Shown: positions 1 through 4,023 of the stretch, piece by piece
Numbering within the stretch: position 1 is the stretch's first letter
Layout: each line of letters begins with the position of its first letter
From: an uncultured Ruminococcus sp.
GTDB taxonomy: Bacteria > Bacillota > Clostridia > Oscillospirales > Acutalibacteraceae
Assembly (NCBI GenBank): GCA_902773155.1
Contig: CACYDK010000188.1
Span: 1-6,073, forward strand
Direction of reading: 5' to 3'
Length of the DNA: 6,073 bases
Program-made: the position numbers and the translations under genes
Notes under the pieces: model-generated
What the model saw: the letters and a program-made list of their open reading frames with translations, nothing else
Databases searched by the model: none
What the model was told of the DNA's origin: nothing

Positions 1-1215
1 CTCGGATGTGTAAACAAAGCGCACCGGCTCGGCAGCCTTGACCTTAACAACGCAGTCGCTCTCGCCGGAGGAGGTTTTCGCGGATATGATCGCGATCCCC
101 TGCTTTACGCCCTTTATGTAGCCGTCCGAAACCTCGGCGATACTGCTGTCGCTCGAGCTCCAGCTTACGCCGGAGTTGTAGCTCTTTAAGTAATAGGTCA
201 TCCCCCTCTTCACCGAAGCGGTCCCGCTCGAGATGTCAACGGGATAGTTGTTTTTTTTGACCTTGAATTTTATCTTTTTATACGCGCTACCGCTTGAGCA
301 TTTTATGTTAGCGGTTCCGCTTCCCACAGCAGTAACAAGGCCGTTGCCGTCTACCGAGACTACGGAGGTGTTGCCGCTCTTGTATGTGTATGTATTGTCC
401 TTGCCTCCCGAGGGAGTAAGAATAGCGTGGCAGTCGGTGTAAAGAGTGGTTCCGGAGGATTTGAGAGTGATAACCCTCTTCTTTATCGTGACCGCGCACT
501 CCGCACTGCCCGAGTTACTCGAGGCGATGATTTTCACCTTGCCGGAATCGGCCACGGGAACGACCTCGCCGTCCGAATCGACTTTAGCTATAGTTTCGTC
601 TGAACTGCTGAAGGTAACGGGCTTTTTACACTCGAAGCCGAGCTTAAAGCTCTCGTCGTTCATCAAGGTATACGAGGTTTCCGAGAGGGTAACGTCGGCG
701 TTTATTACCGTGAGAGCGCTGTGATAGCTTGTATCACCGACTTTGGCGGTGATTATGGCCTCTCCCGCGCTGACAAAGGTTAGCTTTCCGTTTTTATTGA
801 CCGTTGCGACCTTATGGTCGGAGCTCGACCAAATTGGAGTTTCCTCAGTGGTGTTTACAATATCCTTGATAGTCGCGCTGTAGCCGGCGTAGCCGCTGAG
901 CTTGTCAGGGATGTAGAACTGATTCTTCTTTATTGCGACATCCTCTTTGTATACATAGCCCTTCTCGCCGGTGTCGAGCTTGATTTTATACCATCCGTCG
1001 TTGTAAACCTTTCCGCTCAAAAGCGTCAGCTTAGCCTTTTTCTTGGCCGTGCAGACAACATGGTATTCGGTTCCGGCTCCGGAGCGCAGTTTTGTTTCGG
1101 AAACGCTGATATGTCCTGCGGGCTTAGCATTAGCCGCGTCGGCAGGAAAAACAGCCGCTGCGCACAAAAGCAAAGTTAAAGCGGAAAGCAATACGGCAAA
1201 CCGTAATTTTTTCAT
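1..1215 (-). CDS. Secreted SH3-domain protein with four Ig-like (Big_2) repeats, C-terminus beyond window
   Basis: This frame is open for all 405 codons from the ATG at 1215 to the window edge, so the protein is partial. The start is set by AGGTGA five bases upstream of the ATG. Residues 1-29 look like a type I signal peptide: MKKLR, a hydrophobic core to about residue 23, and a probable cleavage after ADA. A Cys lies in the core (LLLC), but it is not a good lipobox, so secretion rather than lipidation is inferred. Residues 35-97 fit a bacterial SH3 domain (TKLRSGAGTEY, then DGWYKIKL and GEKGYVY). Four Ig-like Big_2 repeats follow at about 98-172, 173-246, 247-320 and 323-394. Each has the WSSSD/FSSSD..IA.V...G.....G.A.I.A pattern. 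A further domain begins at AEPVRF. Such proteins usually act at the cell wall, and a C-terminal enzymatic or binding domain may exist outside the window. It is the last visible gene of the operon, 18 nt after the membrane protein gene. The domain calls are firm; the specific role is unknown. Confidence 0.9.
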   Translation of the reverse strand, partial: MKKLRFAVLLSALTLLLCAAAVFPADAANAKPAGHISVSETKLRSGAGTEYHVVCTAKKKAKLTLLSGKVYNDGWYKIKLDTGEKGYVYKEDVAIKKNQFYIPDKLSGYAGYSATIKDIVNTTEETPIWSSSDHKVATVNKNGKLTFVSAGEAIITAKVGDTSYHSALTVINADVTLSETSYTLMNDESFKLGFECKKPVTFSSSDETIAKVDSDGEVVPVADSGKVKIIASSNSGSAECAVTIKKRVITLKSSGTTLYTDCHAILTPSGGKDNTYTYKSGNTSVVSVDGNGLVTAVGSGTANIKCSSGSAYKKIKFKVKKNNYPVDISSGTASVKRGMTYYLKSYNSGVSWSSSDSSIAEVSDGYIKGVKQGIAIISAKTSSGESDCVVKVKAAEPVRFVYTSE

Positions 1216-1218
1216 ATT

Positions 1219-1224
1219 TTCACC
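1219..1224 (-). promoter_or_regulatory. Ribosome binding site of the SH3/Big_2 gene
   Basis: On the minus strand the gap between the membrane-protein stop and the ATG at 1215 reads AGAATTCAGGTGAAAATATG. AGGTGA-type complementarity to the 16S tail lies about five bases before the ATG, supporting this start. The 18-nt gap has no room for a promoter or terminator, so the gene is read as part of the operon. Confidence 0.7.
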
Positions 1225-1233
1225 TGAATTCTT

Positions 1234-1770
1234 TTAGCCGCGCGGAGCAGACTTGAAAAGTCGTCCGCGAATTTTCATAACGTAGGCCGCGACAAGTACC
1301 GAAATACATCTGTCGTATATGGGAAAGAAAATCTCGCCGACAATAAGGAACGCCCAAGGAAGGTAGAAGCCGAAGACGGTGAATTCCTCGTCGGGGATCG
1401 CGAGTACAAACTTGCAGACGAAAAACGCCGCAACTATCGCCGCGGTAAAAACCGCGAATTTTATTACCCACGCGGCGGCCTTTGAGCGAAGCCGCTCGAT
1501 GAGGCTTTTTATTATCGGGTAGTAGCCGAAAAAGGCGATAAAATATACTACGGCCTCCTTGTCGCCCGATAAAAACAGCGACAATATCGACACCGCGGCA
1601 TATGCCGCGAGAGCGTAACCTACTCCGAATTCGATCACTACCGCGATTAGCAACGCTCCCGCGAAGAGCGGAAGAGCGTAGGTTCCGACCGGAACGAGTC
1701 CGGTAATAAGCATCATCACAAGCGCGAGCGCCGAAACGAGCCCGCAGAAAGCAATACGAAAGCTCTTCAT
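1234..1770 (-). CDS. Small polytopic membrane protein of unknown function (ECF S-component-like appearance)
   Basis: This 178-residue protein is dominated by hydrophobic helices, with about six to seven membrane segments near residues 5-27, 32-50, 52-69, 72-90, 100-122, 133-150 and 152-167. The N-terminus (a short basic start, then FCGLVSALALVMML) and the overall size resemble substrate-binding S components of energy-coupling-factor vitamin transporters. I see no diagnostic S-component motif that names a substrate, so this is only a likeness. A loop GDKEAVVYF followed by FFGYYPIIKSLIERL (about 69-94) looks like the family's conserved core. The C-terminal tail is basic (KIRGRLFKSAPRG), consistent with a cytoplasmic end. 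The ATG lies one base after the stop of the J-domain gene, and AGAGG sits about eight bases upstream of it within the J-domain gene's 3' end. Translational coupling to the two upstream genes is therefore likely. No ECF ATPase or T-component gene is visible in the window. Confidence 0.8.
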   Translation of the reverse strand: MKSFRIAFCGLVSALALVMMLITGLVPVGTYALPLFAGALLIAVVIEFGVGYALAAYAAVSILSLFLSGDKEAVVYFIAFFGYYPIIKSLIERLRSKAAAWVIKFAVFTAAIVAAFFVCKFVLAIPDEEFTVFGFYLPWAFLIVGEIFFPIYDRCISVLVAAYVMKIRGRLFKSAPRG

Positions 1771-1771
1771 A

Positions 1772-2386
1772 TCAGCAACCTCTGCAGCAGCTGCACAGGC
1801 AGTCGGCGCACATTATTCCGGTGCAGATATCGCAGGTACTGCATTCCGAGCCCGAGCCCGACGGAGCTGAGTAACCGCCGAAGCCGAAGCCCTGCTGACG
1901 CGTCATATTCTCGAGAGCCTGGCGGTATTCCATATTGTTCGGCTCCATCTGGTTAGCACGCTGAAAATGCTGAAACGCCTGCTGAGTCCAGCCTCTGCGG
2001 TAGTAACACATTCCTCTGAGGAAATACCATTCCGCCGTGTGGTCGCCGGTTTCAGAGTCGAGTATCGTCTCGGCCTCGTCAAGGCGGTTCTGCTGGATCA
2101 TCACGCGGACGTTCGAGTAACGCCCGGAGCCGTTGTATGAGCCTGAGTAAGAGCCGGAATACGAGCCTGAGCTTCCGTAGGAGCCGGAGCCGCCATGCTT
2201 GCGCATTTCGGTAATGGCGTCGTAGGCCTCGTTTATCTCCTTCATCTTTTCCTCTGCTACATCCGCAAGAGGACTTCCGGCATAGTTATCGGGATGATAC
2301 TTCTTTGCGAGGTTGCGGTAAGCCGCCTTGATCTCGCTGTCTGTGGCGTTTGGAGAGACGCCCAACACCTGATACGGATCCTTCAT
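1772..2386 (-). CDS. J-domain protein with Gly/Ser/Tyr linker, TPR-like region and cysteine-rich tail
   Basis: This 204-residue protein starts with a J domain at about 3-63 (DPYQVLGVSPNAT, then AYRNLAKKYHPDN with the HPD triad at 31-33, then KEINEAYDAI). The J domain is the part that stimulates Hsp70 (DnaK) ATPase. A low-complexity linker at 65-91 repeats GSY units. Residues 92-160 resemble tetratricopeptide helices, best at 118-150 (WYFLRGMCYYRRGW, then AFQHFQRA and P149). The tail holds nine cysteines in 23 residues (182, 185, 188, 193, 196, 198, 200, 201, 204). It is not classical DnaJ: it has no four CxxCxGxG zinc repeats and no C-terminal substrate domains. The start is secure, with GGAAGGTG five bases before the ATG. 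The ATG overlaps the stop of the DUF5685-like gene as ATGA, and the membrane-protein gene follows after one base. The protein is probably a cytosolic co-chaperone or adaptor serving its operon neighbours; that role is inferred. Confidence 0.93.
   Translation of the reverse strand: MKDPYQVLGVSPNATDSEIKAAYRNLAKKYHPDNYAGSPLADVAEEKMKEINEAYDAITEMRKHGGSGSYGSSGSYSGSYSGSYNGSGRYSNVRVMIQQNRLDEAETILDSETGDHTAEWYFLRGMCYYRRGWTQQAFQHFQRANQMEPNNMEYRQALENMTRQQGFGFGGYSAPSGSGSECSTCDICTGIMCADCLCSCCRGC
1775..1843 (-). other. Segment encoding the nine-cysteine tail of the J-domain protein
   Basis: The last 23 codons encode cysteines at residues 182, 185, 188, 193, 196, 198, 200, 201 and 204 in CxxC, CxC and CC spacings, ending in Cys as the final residue. 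This density suggests metal or Fe-S binding, or thiol chemistry. It is separated from the TPR-like region by a Gly/Ser-rich stretch (166-180), so it looks like a separate flexible module. Confidence 0.75.
2108..2191 (-). repeat. Gly-Ser-Tyr low-complexity linker with short in-frame repeats
   Basis: Codons for about residues 66-93 of the J-domain protein contain repeated units of GSY/SGSY, visible on the plus strand as repeats of gagcctgag / gagccggaa / gagccggag. It takes the place of the Gly/Phe-rich linker of class A and B J-proteins. Tandem codon repeats like this can change length by slippage between strains. Confidence 0.6.
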
Positions 2387-3231
2387 TTTTTCACCTTCCC
2401 TTGCCTGTCGAGGACATCCTTTTGGACGGTCGGCAGACCCATAAGAATAATATTGTCGATAATTCCCTTAAAATCCACGAGCTCTATGAGGTTATACGCC
2501 TCGTAAGCCATAGCCAGAGCCTGCGAGAGATTCGCCCCGACCGTTTCCTCAAAGCTGTCGGCGTAGGGCTTAAACGGGTTGAAGCTGTCGTTTTTTATGT
2601 CCTTTTCATAGTCGTCGGCCGCGTCGATAAGATAGATAAACCTTCCTATACCGTAACCGAAACGCGAATATATCCGTCCCTCGGTCTCGCTTGAGGCCTC
2701 CCTCGCAATAAGCTTCGAGAGCATATCGGCACTTGGATGGGCGGCCATATCGAGAGTGCAGTCCGGGGAATTCTCGGCCTTTTTCTGGCCTTCCATCATC
2801 TCGGCGGCGATTTTGTCAAGCTCGGGATAACGCGCGGCAGCTTTCTTCCTCCAACGCGAGAAAAACGGCTTAACCAGGCGGAACGTAATTCTCTTAAAAA
2901 ATCCGCTGTCATCTATATCGTCCTCAAGCTTATAGTAGGCGAGTATAACGCTGAGCGCGGCGGCCTCGTTCACAGCGGAATCGGAGCATTTACAGTAGGA
3001 GCATTTTTTAAGCGGATTAAACCGGCAGGCCTTTCGCTCAAAGCCCTCGCAGGAAGAGCGTAGCGACATCAAAAACATTGCGTAAAAGGCGCAGTCGTAG
3101 CTGAGAATAAACCGCGATAATACCGAGTATTCTCGTCCTAAAGCACGGCAAAGTCCGCAGTAAACGGACTTGTACGCCTCGTACTCGCGCACCAGTAATT
3201 CACTTTTCTTTACCCTAATATAGCCGAACAC
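2383..3231 (-). CDS. DUF5685-like family protein, cysteine-containing, function unknown
   Basis: I recognise the N-terminal signature of the DUF5685 family: MFGYIR, then YCGLCRALG and ILSYDCAF. The chosen start is the GTG at 3231, which gives 282 residues beginning MFGYIRV. AGGGTGA lies five bases before it. A GTG three codons earlier (3240) is in frame, but only GG lies directly against it and there is no spaced ribosome site. In this numbering cysteines lie at 25, 28, 47, 61, 69, 77, 80 and 82, including CGLC and CSYCKC. Two acidic helices stand out: KLEDDIDDSG near 101-110, and GRFIYLIDAADDYEKD near 196-211, followed by NPF. This pairing of DDxxD-like motifs in an all-helical protein recalls type I isoprenoid synthases such as squalene/phytoene synthases; the homology is my inference. 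No signal peptide or clear membrane span is present, so it is probably cytosolic. It is the first gene of the operon and overlaps the J-domain gene by ATGA. Confidence 0.88.
   Translation of the reverse strand: MFGYIRVKKSELLVREYEAYKSVYCGLCRALGREYSVLSRFILSYDCAFYAMFLMSLRSSCEGFERKACRFNPLKKCSYCKCSDSAVNEAAALSVILAYYKLEDDIDDSGFFKRITFRLVKPFFSRWRKKAAARYPELDKIAAEMMEGQKKAENSPDCTLDMAAHPSADMLSKLIAREASSETEGRIYSRFGYGIGRFIYLIDAADDYEKDIKNDSFNPFKPYADSFEETVGANLSQALAMAYEAYNLIELVDFKGIIDNIILMGLPTVQKDVLDRQGKVKK
2392..2399 (-). promoter_or_regulatory. Strong ribosome binding site of the J-domain gene
   Basis: On the minus strand the sequence before the ATG at 2386 reads GGGAAGGTGAAAAAATG. GGAAGGTG is close to the consensus and has a five-base spacer. 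It lies inside the coding end of the DUF5685-like gene, so the J-domain gene has its own efficient initiation as well as the ATGA overlap. Confidence 0.75.
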
Positions 3232-3236
3232 CGGAG

Positions 3237-3243
3237 TCACCCT
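3237..3243 (-). promoter_or_regulatory. Ribosome binding site that decides the start of the DUF5685-like gene
   Basis: Minus-strand sequence upstream of codon GTG (3231) reads ATAGGGTGACTCCGGTG. AGGGTGA matches the 16S 3' end and stands five bases before the GTG at 3231, an ideal distance. The earlier GTG (3240) is itself inside this site, so it is unlikely to be the start. The resulting N-terminus MFGYIR also agrees with what I recall of the family. Confidence 0.72.
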
Positions 3244-3265
3244 ATAAATTCATAAAAATACCTAT

Positions 3266-3282
3266 TGTATAATATACTACAA
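3266..3282. promoter_or_regulatory. Imperfect palindrome over the -10 region of the operon promoter
   Basis: The plus strand reads TTGTATAATATACTACAA (from 3265), with five-base outer arms TTGTA/TACAA and seven of nine position pairs matching. It covers the proposed minus-strand -10 box, a typical place for a repressor operator. It contains TATACTACA, which recurs at 3369-3377 by the opposite promoter. Confidence 0.4.
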
Positions 3283-3299
3283 AATCGGCTTTTGCACAA
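3271..3299 (-). promoter_or_regulatory. Probable sigma-A promoter of the four-gene operon
   Basis: On the minus strand, TTGTGC (3299-3294) is followed after 17 bases by TATATT (3276-3271). The predicted transcript would start near 3264, about 33 nt before the GTG at 3231. The hexamers are fair rather than perfect, and nearby AT-rich alternatives (TATTAT, TACAAT) could serve as the -10. The call is supported by position and spacing only. Confidence 0.5.
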
Positions 3300-3304
3300 G
3301 GGAC

Positions 3305-3314
3305 TTCGCGCGAA
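3305..3314. promoter_or_regulatory. Perfect palindrome TTCGCGCGAA between the divergent -35 boxes
   Basis: This is a perfect 10-bp palindrome in the middle of the divergent intergenic region, and its GC core stands out in an otherwise AT-rich stretch. It abuts a second perfect palindrome at 3315-3326. The two together fill most of the gap between the -35 elements at 3294-3299 and 3332-3337. They may be a regulator site; no known operator consensus is matched with confidence. Confidence 0.4.
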
Positions 3315-3326
3315 AAATGTACATTT
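3315..3326. promoter_or_regulatory. Perfect palindrome AAATGTACATTT upstream of the HAD promoter
   Basis: This is a perfect 12-bp palindrome ending five bases before the plus-strand -35 box. Its ATGT/ACAT half-sites recur downstream at 3361-3366 (ATGTAG), 3373-3378 (CTACAT) and 3381-3384 (ATGT). The recurrence suggests a DNA-binding protein that recognises TGTA/TACA-type half-sites, as BlaI/MecI/CopY-type repressors do. That family assignment is speculative. Confidence 0.42.
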
Positions 3327-3331
3327 GGGAG

Positions 3332-3360
3332 TTGAAAAAAACAAATATATCCATTATAAT
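3332..3360 (+). promoter_or_regulatory. Sigma-A promoter of the HAD phosphatase gene
   Basis: TTGAAA (3332-3337) and TATAAT (3355-3360) are separated by exactly 17 bases, a near-consensus housekeeping promoter. The start is expected near 3367, giving a leader of about 37 nt before the ATG at 3404. A hyphenated inverted repeat covers the predicted start, so this strong promoter may be repressed. Confidence 0.85.
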
Positions 3361-3379
3361 ATGTAGACTATACTACATA
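3360..3379. promoter_or_regulatory. Inverted repeat TATGTAG-N6-CTACATA at the predicted transcription start
   Basis: Seven-base arms (3360-3366 and 3373-3379) flank ACTATA. The element begins on the last base of the -10 box and covers the predicted start site of the HAD transcript, as repressor operators often do. As RNA it would be only a weak AU-rich hairpin, so action as DNA is more likely. It includes TATACTACA (3369-3377), shared with the opposite promoter. Confidence 0.5.
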
Positions 3380-3403
3380 AATGTGAAAACTGGTTGATGA
3401 AAT

Positions 3404-3961
3404 ATGAATGTTTACGACTTCGACAACACCATCTATAAAGGCGATTCCACCGCGGATTTCTACCTTTTTTGCCTTAAAAGGCACAAAAAAATGCTTCTTC
3501 TCACTCCGTCGCTGTTAAACGGAACCTTGAAGCACTACGCCTTCGGCAGCATTAGCAAAACACGGATGAAGGAAAATATGTACAGGTTCCTGACAAAGAT
3601 TGAGCTTGAAAGGGACTTGGCGGATTTCTGGCGGACTCACCGCAAAAACATTAAGCCGTGGTACCTGATCAACCAGAAATCGTCGGACGTCGTTATCTCG
3701 GCTTCGCCCGAGTTTCTGCTTAGGCCGATTTGCAAAAGCCTCGGGATAAAGACTCTCATCGCCTCCAAGGTCGATCCGAAAACCGGAGTCTACGACGGCG
3801 AAAACGTACACGGCGCGGAAAAGGTCAGACTTTTTAACGAGCTTATCGGCGGCGAAATCGACCGTTTTTACTCCGACAGCGAAAGCGACCGCCCCTTGGC
3901 AGAAATCAGCCGGAAGGCGTTTATGGTAAAGGGTAATAAAATAACGGAATGGGTTCTGTAA
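3404..3961 (+). CDS. HAD-superfamily phosphatase (HAD-IB / SerB-like)
   Basis: This 185-residue protein carries the haloacid dehalogenase motifs in order. Motif I is YDFDNTIY (nucleophile Asp5, acid/base Asp7), motif II is VISAS (Ser99), the lysine of motif III is probably Lys140 in GAEKVRLF, and the metal-binding acidic motif is YSDSESDRPL (Asp158, Asp162). The segment between motifs I and II (about 12-90) forms a small helical cap, typical of the C1/IB subfamily that includes phosphoserine phosphatase. The length is near the short end for that group, and the protein looks intact. It should be a cytosolic Mg-dependent phosphomonoesterase; the substrate cannot be read from the sequence. The ATG at 3404 is placed so that motif I lies at the extreme N-terminus, as usual. 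The ribosome site is weak (GGTTGATG upstream). The gene is alone in its transcript, with a strong promoter and terminator, divergent from the operon and convergent with valS. Confidence 0.9.
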   Translation: MNVYDFDNTIYKGDSTADFYLFCLKRHKKMLLLTPSLLNGTLKHYAFGSISKTRMKENMYRFLTKIELERDLADFWRTHRKNIKPWYLINQKSSDVVISASPEFLLRPICKSLGIKTLIASKVDPKTGVYDGENVHGAEKVRLFNELIGGEIDRFYSDSESDRPLAEISRKAFMVKGNKITEWVL

Positions 3962-3967
3962 CGAACG

Positions 3968-4017
3968 CCGCCGGTTCAGGAATTGGCATAAGCTCCTGAA
4001 CCGGCGGATTTTTCTTT
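3968..4017 (+). terminator. Strong intrinsic terminator after the HAD gene
   Basis: A perfect 14-bp GC-rich stem (3968-3981 with 3994-4007) and a 12-nt loop are followed by ATTTTTCTTT. It begins seven bases after the HAD stop codon. Read from the minus strand, the stem follows the valS stop, but only CGTTCGTTAC trails it, so it is a poor terminator in that direction unless other factors help. It probably also insulates the two convergent genes. Confidence 0.93.
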
Positions 4018-4023
4018 AGTTAT

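Noticed and set aside
1135..1215. Lipoprotein signal in the SH3/Big_2 protein.
   Set aside because: The only Cys in the signal region is preceded by LLL and lies inside the hydrophobic core, which does not fit a usual lipobox; a type I cleavage after ADA is more likely.
248..1237. Several plus-strand open frames opposite the SH3/Big_2 gene (for example 248-442, 446-724, 814-1179, 1043-1237).
   Set aside because: They lie antisense to a continuous 405-codon frame with a signal peptide and clear domains, lack ribosome sites, and their translations show no family features.
1220..1471. Minus-strand frame of 83 codons overlapping the membrane-protein gene in another phase.
   Set aside because: It overlaps almost entirely with a well-supported membrane protein, has no good ribosome site, and its translation has basic, low-quality composition.
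1772..2386. Annotation as the main chaperone dnaJ, under heat-shock control.
   Set aside because: The CxxCxGxG zinc repeats and C-terminal DnaJ domains are absent, and neither a CIRCE element (TTAGCACTC-N9-GAGTGCTAA) nor a CtsR-type site is visible in 3232-3403.
2195..3063. Plus-strand frames opposite the J-domain and DUF5685-like genes (2195-2506, 2350-2694, 2737-3063).
   Set aside because: They are antisense shadows of two recognisable proteins and show no initiation signals or domains of their own.
3515..3811. Minus-strand frame of 98 codons opposite the HAD gene.
   Set aside because: The plus strand carries all HAD motifs in order; the antisense product has no recognisable feature.
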